Source of the DNA: Thiopontia sp013349825
Lineage (GTDB): Bacteria; Pseudomonadota; Gammaproteobacteria; GCF-002020875
Reading direction: 5' to 3'
Assembly (NCBI GenBank): GCA_963981015.1
Contig: CAXCCG010000061.1
Span: 1 to 16,155 of the forward strand
Length of the DNA stretch: 16,155 nt
Positions 1-7,024 of the stretch are shown here, in pieces (position 1 is the first letter of the stretch; every line of letters begins with the position of its first letter). The notes below the pieces were generated by a model, which saw nothing but the letters and a program-made list of their open reading frames with translations, ran no database searches and was not told the DNA's origin. Made by a program: the position numbers and the translations under genes.

Positions 1-60
1 TTGGCCTGTGTAGCCTGTAATTCAACTCAGTTGGGGAGTTTTGCAATTACCTCAAGTGTA

Positions 61-88
61 TTGAAAATTTGCCGCTATACCCTAAGAT
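61..88 (+). promoter_or_regulatory. Candidate sigma70 promoter for the small ORF at 127
   Basis: TTGAAA at 61-66 and TAAGAT at 83-88 are separated by 16 bp, close to the sigma70 consensus. A second TAAGAT lies at 91-96 and a TATACC at 76-81, so the exact -10 is ambiguous. The site lies 39 bp upstream of an ORF with its own ribosome binding site. This is pattern matching only, and positions 1-60 show nothing else I can name. Confidence 0.3.
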
Positions 89-126
89 ACTAAGATGATC
101 CACAAAACAAAATAGGGAATAAACCG

Positions 127-285
127 ATGGATACCGGACTATCAATGCCACAGCCTACGCAGCCAACTGCACCTACACCTCCAGCCGGAGGAAACATAGA
201 GAATCGTCAACCACCTGCTGCACCAGCACCTCCTGCAGCACCTACACCTGAAAGCAGTGATAGTCTTGTGGATGTCTATGCGTAA
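127..285 (+). CDS. Possible small Pro/Ala-rich protein (52 aa)
   Basis: This is an ATG-to-TAA frame of 52 codons. AGGGA at 114-118 sits 8 nt before the ATG, and the frame is closed upstream by TAA at 91-93, so the start is well defined. About a quarter of the residues are Pro (13 of 52) and eight are Ala, in PTAPTPP, PPAAPAPP and AAPTPE runs. The end is acidic (SSDSLVDVYA). There is no signal peptide, Cys or membrane segment, so the product would be disordered and acidic. I recognise no family. It may be a genuine small protein, a remnant of a larger Pro-rich linker, or a chance ORF. The good ribosome binding site, nearby promoter-like sequence and biased composition favour a real gene, but a low-complexity repeat could produce the same bias. 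Confidence 0.45.
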   Translation: MDTGLSMPQPTQPTAPTPPAGGNIENRQPPAAPAPPAAPTPESSDSLVDVYA

Positions 286-327
286 CCCGTGATCTTGGCG
301 ATAAATTTGCTCAGTTTTTCTAACGAA

Positions 328-394
328 GAAACCCCTGAATAAGTCCAGGCAATTTAAATCGCGCCCAGAGTACCCAGACTTATTCAGAGGTTCC
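328..394. repeat. Imperfect inverted repeat, MITE-like
   Basis: Positions 330-345 (AACCCCTGAATAAGTC) pair with 377-392 (GACTTATTCAGAGGTT) at 15 of 16 positions around a 31-nt spacer. The spacer contains an AATTTAAAT core. CTAA occurs at 320-323 and again at 394-397, which resembles the YTAR target duplication of IS5-type elements, although the left copy is not flush with the arm. There is no T-run after the right arm, so an intrinsic terminator is a poorer fit. It could be a miniature inverted-repeat element or paired insertion-sequence ends; no transposase is present. Positions 286-327 and 398-431 hold nothing else recognisable. Confidence 0.6.
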
Positions 395-431
395 TAAACT
401 TTGCAGTTGTGTAATAAAATACAACAAAAGC

Positions 432-962
432 ATGGACATAAGATTAGCAACAAACTTGGATCGTGACGATATCCGCAACATCCATTTAAGCGTCTTCCCT
501 GAAGGTGAGAGGGAGATTGTCTCAAACCTTGCTATCCGTCTGCTTTCCGAAGAGACAACACCTCAAACGATCTCTCTGGTTGCTGAGGCCGATGGTGCTG
601 TAGTGGGTCACATCGCCTTTAGCCCGGTAACGATTAAGTACAATAAAGTCTGGAAGGGCTATATCCTGGCTCCGCTCGCTGTTAAGCCCGAATATCAAAA
701 GCGTCAGATTGGTTCAAAACTGATCGAAAGCGGTCTGGAGCAGTTATCAACCATGGGCGTTCACGCTCTTTTCGTTTATGGCGACCCAAAATATTACGGC
801 AAGTTTGGTTTCAACGCCGAACTTGCCTCCAGCTATTCACCACCTTACGAACTTCAGTATCCTTTTGGCTGGCAAGCCATGACTCTGAACAAAGGCATTT
901 CTACAGAATCAACTGTACAAATATCATGCGTAGACCCGCTGAATGATGCAACGTTATGGTAA
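432..962 (+). CDS. GNAT-family N-acetyltransferase, YhbS-like
   Basis: The 176-aa product has the GNAT fold signature. The acetyl-CoA binding segment, motif A, lies at about residues 79-101 (LAPLAVKPEYQKRQIGSKLI, the Q/RxxGxx loop), preceded by a beta strand with GxxVGHIAFSPV at 55-66. The GDPKYYGKFGF block at 117-127 is typical of the YhbS group (COG3153). Members transfer an acetyl group from acetyl-CoA to an amine; the substrate cannot be read from the sequence. There is no signal peptide, so it should be cytosolic. No clear Shine-Dalgarno precedes the ATG, which follows an A-rich stretch. The gene stands alone, converging on gatB with 13 bp between stops, and lies just downstream of the MITE-like repeat, which may affect its promoter. 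The family call is firm and the specific role is unknown. Confidence 0.9.
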   Translation: MDIRLATNLDRDDIRNIHLSVFPEGEREIVSNLAIRLLSEETTPQTISLVAEADGAVVGHIAFSPVTIKYNKVWKGYILAPLAVKPEYQKRQIGSKLIESGLEQLSTMGVHALFVYGDPKYYGKFGFNAELASSYSPPYELQYPFGWQAMTLNKGISTESTVQISCVDPLNDATLW

Positions 963-975
963 CGATACTGAGGGG

Positions 976-2409
976 CTACTTCAGCTTATCCCGCAAGATT
1001 TGATTAACCTGCCCCGGATTGGCCTGACCTTTTGAGACTTTCATCACCTGCCCCACAAAGAAGCCCATCAGCTGCTCTTTACCGGCCTTGAACTGCTCGA
1101 CCTGTGCAGGGTTGGCGGCAATCACTTCATCAATCAAGGACTCAATCGCACCACTGTCGGTGATCTGTTTCAGCCCTTTCTTCTCGATGACAGTATCTGC
1201 ATCCCCCTCTCCGCTCCACATTGCTTCAAAGACCTGCTTGGCGATTTTTCCAGAAATGGTGTTATCGGAGATACGTTTTATCATCCCGCCCAACATTTCG
1301 GCAGTTACCGGGGAGTCTGATAGCTTTGTATTCTCTTTATTGAGTGCCGCTGAGAGCTCTCCCATCACCCAGTTGGCGGCAATTTTATTCTCACCGCCAG
1401 CCGCTTCGGCCACAGCTTCGAAGTAGGCCGCCAATTCACGGCTACCGGTCAGCACATTCGCATCATAAGCACTTAACCCCAGATGGGTGATAAAGCGGTG
1501 TTTTTTCTCGTTGGGCAGTTCTGGCAGCTCTTTGCGAACCTCTTCGATATAGGCCTCGTCGATTACCAATGGCAACAGGTCCGGATCAGGGAAGTAACGG
1601 TAGTCGTTGGCCTCCTCTTTGGAGCGCATGGAGCGGGTTTCACCCTTGTCAACGTCATAGAGACGGGTCTCTTGAACTACTTTGCCGCCATCTTCCAGAA
1701 TATCCATCTGGCGATCAAACTCAAAGGCAATCGCCTTCTCCATAAAGCGGAAGGAGTTGAGATTCTTGATCTCGGCACGGGTACCAAACTCTTCCTGGCC
1801 TTGTGGACGCAGGGAGATATTGACATCCATGCGGAAGGAGCCCTCCTGCATATTGCCGTCACAAATTTCCAGATATTGCACCAGTGAATGGATCTTCTTG
1901 GCGTAGGCAATTGCTTCAGCCGCTGAACGGATATCTGGCTCAGAGACGATCTCCAGCAGCGGAGTTCCTGCACGGTTGAGATCGATACCACTCATGCCGT
2001 GGTAATCCTCATGCAGCGATTTACCGGCATCCTCTTCGAGATGGGCACGAGTCACGCCAATCATTTTTGTACTACCGTCTTCCAGATCAATCTCCAGCTC
2101 TCCCACACCAACCACGGGCAGCTCAAACTGGCTGATCTGATAGCCCTTGGGCAGATCGGGGTAGAAGTAGTTCTTTCTTGCGAAGACAGAGGTGCGTGCT
2201 ACCTCGGCATCAATCGCCAGACCAAACTTGGTCGCCATCCGTACCGCCTGCTTGTTCAGCACCGGCAGTACGCCGGGCATACCCAGGTCAATAGCACACG
2301 CCTGTGTGTTTGGCTCTGCGCCGAACGCAGTAGAGGCGGGTGAGAAGATTTTTGTCTTTGTTGCGAGCTGTGCGTGGATCTCCAGCCCGATCACCATTTC
2401 CCATTCCAT
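976..2409 (-). CDS. gatB: Asp-tRNA(Asn)/Glu-tRNA(Gln) amidotransferase subunit B
   Basis: GatB is the kinase and tRNA-binding subunit of the GatCAB amidotransferase. It phosphorylates the side chain of mischarged Glu-tRNA(Gln) or Asp-tRNA(Asn), and the intermediate is amidated with ammonia channelled from GatA. The 477-aa length is normal. Family blocks are present in order: VIGLEIHAQL at 6-15, the YFYPDLPKGYQISQ signature at 81-94, HLEEDAGK at 123-130 and DLNRAGTPLLEIVSEPD at 143-159. A helical and YqeY-like tail region fills the last 150 residues. AGAGG lies 8-12 nt upstream of the ATG, and the gene starts 12 bp after gatA stops, as third gene of a gatCAB operon. Its presence implies an indirect route to Gln-tRNA(Gln) or Asn-tRNA(Asn); which one depends on the aminoacyl-tRNA synthetases elsewhere in the genome. 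Confidence 0.98.
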   Translation of the reverse strand: MEWEMVIGLEIHAQLATKTKIFSPASTAFGAEPNTQACAIDLGMPGVLPVLNKQAVRMATKFGLAIDAEVARTSVFARKNYFYPDLPKGYQISQFELPVVGVGELEIDLEDGSTKMIGVTRAHLEEDAGKSLHEDYHGMSGIDLNRAGTPLLEIVSEPDIRSAAEAIAYAKKIHSLVQYLEICDGNMQEGSFRMDVNISLRPQGQEEFGTRAEIKNLNSFRFMEKAIAFEFDRQMDILEDGGKVVQETRLYDVDKGETRSMRSKEEANDYRYFPDPDLLPLVIDEAYIEEVRKELPELPNEKKHRFITHLGLSAYDANVLTGSRELAAYFEAVAEAAGGENKIAANWVMGELSAALNKENTKLSDSPVTAEMLGGMIKRISDNTISGKIAKQVFEAMWSGEGDADTVIEKKGLKQITDSGAIESLIDEVIAANPAQVEQFKAGKEQLMGFFVGQVMKVSKGQANPGQVNQILRDKLK

Positions 2410-2421
2410 TATTCGATCCTC

Positions 2422-3876
2422 TTATTCAATTCCAGCGGGTGCTTGTCTATGCCAATCGGTGACTGACTGATACTGATGAGCCAAATTTAACAGCTTGGAC
2501 TCATCAAAATGGTTACCAATCAACTGCAGACCGACCGGCATGTTGTCACTAAAGCCTGCGGGGATGGACATCCCCGGCAGCCCTGCAAGATTGACTGCAA
2601 TGGTGTAGATATCCGAAAGGTACATCGATACCGGATCATCTGCCTTCTCACCTTTGCGAAATGCGGTATTCGGAGTCACTGGCCCCATAATCACGTCAAC
2701 TTTGCTGAAGGCATTACTGAAGTCTTCGCTAATCAGACGGCGCAGACGCTGTGCCTTGAGATAGTAGGCATCGTAGTAACCGGCTGAGAGTGTATAGGCA
2801 CCGATCATGATGCGGCGCTTCACTTCATCACCAAAGCCCTCACCACGTGAGCGTTTGTAGAGGTCTTCCAGATCTTTTGGATCATCACAGCGGTGGCCAT
2901 AACGGACCCCGTCATAGCGGGAGAGGTTGGATGAGCACTCTGCGGGGGCCACTACATAATAGGTCGGTACGGCCAGATTAGTATTAGGCAGATCGATATC
3001 GATCACCTCGGCCCCCATCTTTCGATACTCAGTGATCGCATCCTGCACCACATTTTCAACCCCACCTTCAAGCCCTTCACTGAAGTACTCTCTGGGGATG
3101 CCGATCTTCACCCCTTTGAGGGAGTCATTGAGGTTGGCGCTATAGTCCGGGACATCACGCTCAATACTGGTGGAGTCTTTAGGATCAAAACCTGCCATCT
3201 CATTGAGCAGCAGCGCCGCATCCTCTGCACTCTGCGCCATCGGTCCACCTTGATCGAGACTGGAAGCAAAGGCAATCATGCCCCAACGAGAGACACGACC
3301 ATAGGTCGGTTTAAGCCCGGTAATACCACACAGCGCTGCCGGCTGACGAATGGAACCACCGGTATCGGTACCAGTCGCAATGGGTGTCAGTCGTGCTGCT
3401 ACCGCTGCTGCAGAGCCGCCAGACGACCCACCCGGTACGTAGTCGGTATCCCATGGATTACTGACCGCACCGTAATAACTGGTCTCATTGGAGGAGCCCA
3501 TTGCAAACTCATCCATATTCGTCTTACCCAACATCACCATTCCGGCATTGGAGACCTGCTCGACTACAGTGGCATTGTAGGGGGCGATAAAGTTATCCAG
3601 CATTTTAGAGCCACAAGAGGTACGCACTCCCTGTGTACAGAAGATATCTTTATGTGCCATCGGCAGACCGGTCAGTGGACCCGCTGTTCCGGCTGCAATC
3701 TTCTGATCGGCTGCTGCGGCCTGTTTTAACGCAACCTCTTGTGTAACGGATATGAAGCTGTTCAAACCGCCATCGAGTCGTTCGATTCGATCCAGATAGT
3801 ATTGGGTCAGCTCTACGCTGGAGATCTCTTTCTGCGCTATCAACGCAGAGAGTTCTGCTAATGTTTTTTCTTTCAT
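2422..3876 (-). CDS. gatA: Asp-tRNA(Asn)/Glu-tRNA(Gln) amidotransferase subunit A
   Basis: GatA is the glutaminase subunit of GatCAB, an amidase-signature enzyme that releases ammonia from glutamine or asparagine for GatB. The product is 484 aa, the usual length. The Ser-cisSer-Lys triad is intact: K76 in MAHKDIF, S151 in the GGSSGGS loop (149-155) and nucleophile S175 in DTGGS (171-175). Spacing matches the characterised Staphylococcus aureus enzyme (K79, S154, S178). The start (MKEKTLAELSALI) gives a standard N-terminus, but the Shine-Dalgarno is weak. It lies 89 bp downstream of gatC, a wide gap for this operon, containing a short direct repeat. The 12-bp spacing to gatB indicates co-transcription. 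Confidence 0.98.
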   Translation of the reverse strand: MKEKTLAELSALIAQKEISSVELTQYYLDRIERLDGGLNSFISVTQEVALKQAAAADQKIAAGTAGPLTGLPMAHKDIFCTQGVRTSCGSKMLDNFIAPYNATVVEQVSNAGMVMLGKTNMDEFAMGSSNETSYYGAVSNPWDTDYVPGGSSGGSAAAVAARLTPIATGTDTGGSIRQPAALCGITGLKPTYGRVSRWGMIAFASSLDQGGPMAQSAEDAALLLNEMAGFDPKDSTSIERDVPDYSANLNDSLKGVKIGIPREYFSEGLEGGVENVVQDAITEYRKMGAEVIDIDLPNTNLAVPTYYVVAPAECSSNLSRYDGVRYGHRCDDPKDLEDLYKRSRGEGFGDEVKRRIMIGAYTLSAGYYDAYYLKAQRLRRLISEDFSNAFSKVDVIMGPVTPNTAFRKGEKADDPVSMYLSDIYTIAVNLAGLPGMSIPAGFSDNMPVGLQLIGNHFDESKLLNLAHQYQSVTDWHRQAPAGIE

Positions 3877-3922
3877 TTTACTTGGGTTACCGCTTATTTT
3901 AATTCGTAACTTGTGGTTGTAG

Positions 3923-3948
3923 CTGTACGGAAATAACTGTACAGAAAT
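3923..3948. repeat. Short direct repeat in the gatC-gatA gap
   Basis: CTGTACGGAAAT at 3923-3934 is repeated as CTGTACAGAAAT at 3937-3948, one mismatch with a 14-bp period. A weaker third start (ACTGTG) follows at 3951. Read on the coding strand of gatA, the second unit is ATTTCTGTACAG, which matches the palindromic motif upstream of gatC except for two missing central bases. It may be an operator, a leader structure, or noise in an untranslated spacer. Confidence 0.5.
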
Positions 3949-3965
3949 GCACTGTGTAGTAGCTG

Positions 3966-4253
3966 CTACTCAATCACCTTGGGGACCAGAAACAGACCCG
4001 CATCAGTCTGGGGGGCGTTCGATTGCAGCAGTTCGCGCTGATTCTCTTCGGTTACCACATCTTCACGCAGTCGCTGGTTCGCATCGTGCGGGTGAGCCAA
4101 TGGTTCAATCCCATCCGTATCCACTGCGCTCATCTGATCAACCAGATCGAGAATCCCCGAGAGATCCTCAGCGTAGCCGGGAATGGCTGACTCATCAATG
4201 GCCAGCCGTGCAAGGTGGGCAATCTTCTCAACATCCTGTTTTTCTAGTGACAT
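3966..4253 (-). CDS. gatC: Asp-tRNA(Asn)/Glu-tRNA(Gln) amidotransferase subunit C
   Basis: GatC is the small belt-like subunit that holds GatA and GatB together and stabilises GatA. The product is 95 aa, the normal size. Recognisable family positions are VEKIAHLARLAI near residues 8-19, the helical YAEDLSGILDLVDQM stretch at 27-41, the IEPLAHP motif around 49-55 and the C-terminal FLVPKVIE at 88-95. It is first in gatCAB and is transcribed divergently from mreB across 210 bp. The ATG has only a GAGAG-like purine stretch upstream. It ends with TAG. Confidence 0.97.
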   Translation of the reverse strand: MSLEKQDVEKIAHLARLAIDESAIPGYAEDLSGILDLVDQMSAVDTDGIEPLAHPHDANQRLREDVVTEENQRELLQSNAPQTDAGLFLVPKVIE

Positions 4254-4274
4254 TTTTGCTCTCGATTGTGTTTA

Positions 4275-4288
4275 TTCTGTGCACAGAA
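4275..4288. promoter_or_regulatory. Perfect 14-bp palindrome upstream of gatC, operator-like
   Basis: TTCTGTGCACAGAA is a perfect palindrome centred between 4281 and 4282, 22 bp upstream of the gatC ATG and downstream of the candidate gatC -10. It has the symmetry of a dimeric repressor site. A related half-motif recurs in the gatC-gatA gap. No regulator gene is in the window, so the binding protein cannot be named. Confidence 0.45.
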
Positions 4289-4292
4289 ATTC

Positions 4293-4321
4293 ATGCTATC
4301 CGTCTGATAAAACGCAGTAAA
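4293..4321 (-). promoter_or_regulatory. Candidate gatCAB promoter
   Basis: On the minus strand, TTTACT (4321-4316) and TAGCAT (4298-4293) are spaced by 17 bp, each matching the sigma70 consensus at 4 of 6 positions. Transcription would start near 4286, inside the 14-bp palindrome, so a protein bound there could block initiation. This is weak pattern evidence. Confidence 0.25.
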
Positions 4322-4388
4322 TTATCACAGAGTGAGGCTGTAAGGCTACAACAATAGTGTCTATTCCGTGTCTTCCTCTCTGTTCCTG

Positions 4389-4417
4389 TTGCCCCTGTCT
4401 GATGCTACTGTTAAAGT
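4389..4417 (+). promoter_or_regulatory. Candidate mreB promoter
   Basis: TTGCCC at 4389-4394 and TAAAGT at 4412-4417 have a 17-bp spacer, each 4 of 6 to the sigma70 consensus, placing a start near 4424 and a leader of about 40 nt before mreB. The preceding sequence (about 4355-4400) is unusually pyrimidine-rich with repeated CTGT/CCTGT units. This is only the best-looking candidate in the divergent region. Confidence 0.3.
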
Positions 4418-4463
4418 TCGTCGTCGTTTTCAGCAACAACCTCTCATTAATTAAGGAAAAAAG

Positions 4464-5504
4464 ATGTTTGGACGCCTGTTTGGAATGTTTTCCAATGATC
4501 TATCTATTGACCTTGGGACCGCAAACACATTGGTCTATGTACGCAACCAGGGAATCATTTTGAATGAACCCTCCGTGGTGGCCATTCGTGAAGAGGGGCG
4601 TGGCAACAAAACAATCACAGCAGTCGGTGCTGAAGCGAAACGGATGCTGGGGCGTACTCCGGGAAACATCACCGCAATCCGCCCACTGAAAGATGGTGTG
4701 ATTGCCGATTTCAACATCACTGAGAAGATGCTGCAGTACTTTATCCATAAAGTACATGAAAACCGTTTTTTCAAACCGAGCCCGCGTGTTTTGGTCTGCG
4801 TCCCTTGTGGCGCAACCCAGGTAGAGCGCCGAGCCATTAAAGAGTCTGCCGAGGGTGCAGGTGCACGTGAAGTTCATCTGATTGAGGAGCCCATGGCTGC
4901 CGCAATCGGTGCCGGACTTCCGGTTGAACAGCCGGGCGGCTCAATGGTAGTAGATATTGGTGGTGGCACCACAGAGGTGGCGATCATCTCTCTGGCGGGT
5001 GTGGTCTATTCTGCATCGGTCCGTGTTGGTGGAGACCGCTTTGATGAGGCCATTGTCAGCTACGTAAAACGTAACTATGGCAGCCTGATTGGTGAAGCCA
5101 CTGCCGAGCGCATCAAGATGGAGATTGGAAGCGCTTTTCCGGGCGATGAAATTAACGAAATTGAGGTTCGTGGACGTAATCTGGCCGAGGGAATTCCCCG
5201 CGCCTTCACCGTCAACAGCAATGAGATTCTGGAGTCACTTCAAGAGCCTCTCTCTGAGATCATTCGTGCAGTACGTGATGCATTGGAGCGTACACCGCCT
5301 GAATTGGCCGGTGACATCTCCGAACGAGGCATGGTACTGACCGGTGGTGGTGCCCTGTTAAGAGACCTGGACCGACTACTGACCGAAGAGACCGGCCTGC
5401 CGGTGACGGTTGCAGAAGATCCTTTGACCTGTGTCGCCCGTGGTGGAGGTCGTGCGCTGGAGTTGATGGATGAGATCGGTGTAGCCTCCTTTCTCAGCGA
5501 ATAA
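4464..5504 (+). CDS. mreB: Rod shape-determining protein MreB
   Basis: MreB is the bacterial actin homologue. It polymerises at the inner face of the membrane and orients the Rod complex for lateral wall synthesis. The product is 346 aa, the normal length. The N-terminal MFGRLFGMFS is the amphipathic membrane-binding helix. Actin-fold nucleotide motifs are intact: phosphate-1 IDLGTANT at 15-22, phosphate-2 VDIGGGTTEVAI at 163-174 and the adenosine motif TGGGALL at 293-299. EEPMAAAIGAGL (141-152) is also standard. AAGGA at 4453-4457, 6 nt before the ATG, is the clearest ribosome binding site in the cluster, fitting a highly expressed first gene. A 120-bp gap separates it from mreC, which would allow mreB to be expressed above the genes that follow. 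Confidence 0.98.
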   Translation: MFGRLFGMFSNDLSIDLGTANTLVYVRNQGIILNEPSVVAIREEGRGNKTITAVGAEAKRMLGRTPGNITAIRPLKDGVIADFNITEKMLQYFIHKVHENRFFKPSPRVLVCVPCGATQVERRAIKESAEGAGAREVHLIEEPMAAAIGAGLPVEQPGGSMVVDIGGGTTEVAIISLAGVVYSASVRVGGDRFDEAIVSYVKRNYGSLIGEATAERIKMEIGSAFPGDEINEIEVRGRNLAEGIPRAFTVNSNEILESLQEPLSEIIRAVRDALERTPPELAGDISERGMVLTGGGALLRDLDRLLTEETGLPVTVAEDPLTCVARGGGRALELMDEIGVASFLSE

Positions 5505-5537
5505 CCTTCAGTGAACAATCCTCTGTGGGCAGTATTG

Positions 5538-5597
5538 AGAAGCACTCTTTAAAGAAGCACCCTTTAAAGCAGTATTCTTCGAAATAGTACTCTTTTT
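5538..5597. repeat. Decaying 15-bp tandem repeat between mreB and mreC
   Basis: Four contiguous 15-bp units fill the gap. Units one and two (AGAAGCACTCTTTAA at 5538-5552 and AGAAGCACCCTTTAA at 5553-5567) differ at one base. Units three (AGCAGTATTCTTCGA, 5568-5582) and four (AATAGTACTCTTTTT, 5583-5597) are progressively diverged. It lies in the transcribed leader between two co-oriented genes. It may affect mRNA stability or mreC translation, or be a neutral replication-slippage product. Confidence 0.6.
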
Positions 5598-5624
5598 ATT
5601 TATACACCTAAAGCTACACCACCA

Positions 5625-6536
5625 TTGTCTGCCAACAACACCTCTCAGGGATCCATCTTTCGAAAGGGGGATACTCTCACTCTGAAACTGGTGATCGTCA
5701 CCCTACTGTCACTGGTGCTGATCGCCACCGATCACCGCTTACACAAGTCCTATCAGTTCAGAAGCTGGATCGAAAGCGTGCTGCTACCGGCACAGCAGCT
5801 CATTAACTTCCCCAATATCTTCTCCCTTTGGATACTAGAGGGGGTACGCTCGTATGAGACACTACAGGAGGAGAACGCCAGCCTCCGCAAACGTAACCTG
5901 TTACTACTCCATCAACTGCAGAAGCAGGAGGCGATTGAGTCTGAAAATAGCCGCCTACGAAAGTTACTCAACGCCTCATTTATCTTTGGTACAGTACAGA
6001 AGGATGACAAGGTGCGTCTGGCCGAGATTATTGCGGTAGATCTGGATGCCTTCAGCCAGGAAGTGGTCCTCAATAAGGGGGAGAGCGATGGGGTCTATGT
6101 TGGACAACCCCTGATGGATGCGACCGGCGTTATGGGGCAAATTGTACGTACCACCCCCTATTCCAGCACTGCACTGTTGCTCTCCTCTCCGCGCCACTCG
6201 ATACCGGTACAGAGCCGTAGAAATGGCCTGCGTTCAATTGCTATCGGAAGCGGTCACTCCAACCGTCTCAAGCTCCGCTTTGTTCCGACCGAAAGTGATC
6301 TAATTCCGGGAGACACCCTGATCACCTCCGGCCTGGGGGGACGTTTCCCCTACGGCTATCCGGTAGGGATTGTCCACTCGGTTGATGCTCAGGAAGAGGC
6401 CCATTTTGCCGAGGTAATCTTGACCCCGACCGCACAACTGGAGCGCAGCCGGGAAGTGTTGCTGGTGTGGCCCGACACCGCGCTTACCAAGAGAGCCTCA
6501 CCAACCTCCAACAGCCCAGAGGTTGCAACACCATAA
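5625..6536 (+). CDS. mreC: Rod shape-determining protein MreC
   Basis: MreC is the periplasmic scaffold of the elongasome that binds and activates PBP2. The 303-aa product has a short cytoplasmic head, one membrane helix at about residues 18-35, a coiled coil at about 73-115 (EENASLRKRN, ESENSRLRKLL) and then the beta-barrel domain with GVMGQIV near 168 and the SGLGGRFPYGYPVG segment near 240-252. The start is TTG at 5625; the frame opens at 5568 after TAA, has no ATG nearby, and the next Met lies deep in the barrel domain. No Shine-Dalgarno is visible, so TTG is the best but not a certain choice. A rare start with a poor site would hold MreC below MreB. The stop overlaps mreD by one base. 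Confidence 0.95.
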   Translation: MSANNTSQGSIFRKGDTLTLKLVIVTLLSLVLIATDHRLHKSYQFRSWIESVLLPAQQLINFPNIFSLWILEGVRSYETLQEENASLRKRNLLLLHQLQKQEAIESENSRLRKLLNASFIFGTVQKDDKVRLAEIIAVDLDAFSQEVVLNKGESDGVYVGQPLMDATGVMGQIVRTTPYSSTALLLSSPRHSIPVQSRRNGLRSIAIGSGHSNRLKLRFVPTESDLIPGDTLITSGLGGRFPYGYPVGIVHSVDAQEEAHFAEVILTPTAQLERSREVLLVWPDTALTKRASPTSNSPEVATP

Positions 6537-7024
6537 TGAGCCGACTGATCAAACCTGAATGGGGCCGATTCACTTTATTGTTAACCATCGCCGCTGCTCT
6601 CACCATTATCCCGCTGCCTGAATCGCTGCGCCCTTATCGTCCGCACTGGATGCTGCTGGCCCTGTTCTATCTGGGTACCTACCTCCCCGCTCAGACGGGG
6701 ATTATCCGTAGCTGGCTGCTGGGCATTCTGATCGACGCGATCAGTGGCTCCCTGCTCGGAATTCATGCCATCACCTATGCCTTTACCTCTTATATAACCC
6801 TACAGTTTCACCTCCGCCTGCGACTCTATGCGATGGTCCAGCAGATGCTGGTCATTACACTGCTTCTCTGTGTCAATTTAACCATTGAGTTTCTGATCCG
6901 AAGTGCAACCGAAGGTATGCCCGATACTACACTTTTCTGGGCACCAATACTGACCACCCCACTACTCTGGCCTCTGTTTTTTATACACAAAGGGTGGCGC
7001 CCGCAATCCCCTCACAGCCGATGA
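6536..7024 (+). CDS. mreD: Rod shape-determining protein MreD
   Basis: MreD is a small polytopic inner-membrane protein of the Rod complex, generally thought to modulate PBP2 activation by MreC. I place the start at the ATG overlapping the mreC TAA (TAATG), giving 162 aa, the usual size, beginning MSRLIKPEWGRF. An in-frame ATG at 6467 would add 23 unrelated residues inside mreC and is less likely. About five hydrophobic segments are visible at roughly 12-28, 38-54, 60-80, 100-121 and 134-152. The central GILIDAISGSLLGIHAITYA is the most MreD-like part. Its last four bases overlap the mrdA start. Confidence 0.95.
   Translation: MSRLIKPEWGRFTLLLTIAAALTIIPLPESLRPYRPHWMLLALFYLGTYLPAQTGIIRSWLLGILIDAISGSLLGIHAITYAFTSYITLQFHLRLRLYAMVQQMLVITLLLCVNLTIEFLIRSATEGMPDTTLFWAPILTTPLLWPLFFIHKGWRPQSPHSR

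Noticed and set aside
963..985. Possible bidirectional terminator between the acetyltransferase and gatB
   Set aside because: Only a 4-bp CTGA/TCAG stem can be formed and there is no T-run on either side.
1483..1887. Long open frames antisense to gatB, also antisense frames across gatA, mrdA and dacA
   Set aside because: They lie opposite strongly conserved genes, have no family features or ribosome binding sites, and arise from codon bias of the sense gene.
3923..3944. LexA-box-like CTGT...ACAG in the gatC-gatA gap
   Set aside because: The spacing between CTGT and ACAG is 14 nt rather than 8, so it does not fit the gammaproteobacterial SOS box.
4357..4563. GTG-initiated Cys-rich 68-codon frame upstream of and overlapping mreB
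   Set aside because: It overlaps mreB by 100 bp in another frame, has no ribosome binding site, and its composition reflects the pyrimidine-rich leader. mreB is unambiguous.
6467..6535. Upstream in-frame ATG for mreD
   Set aside because: The extra 23 residues lie inside mreC and precede the normal MreD N-terminus; the TAATG junction at 6536 is the typical coupled start.
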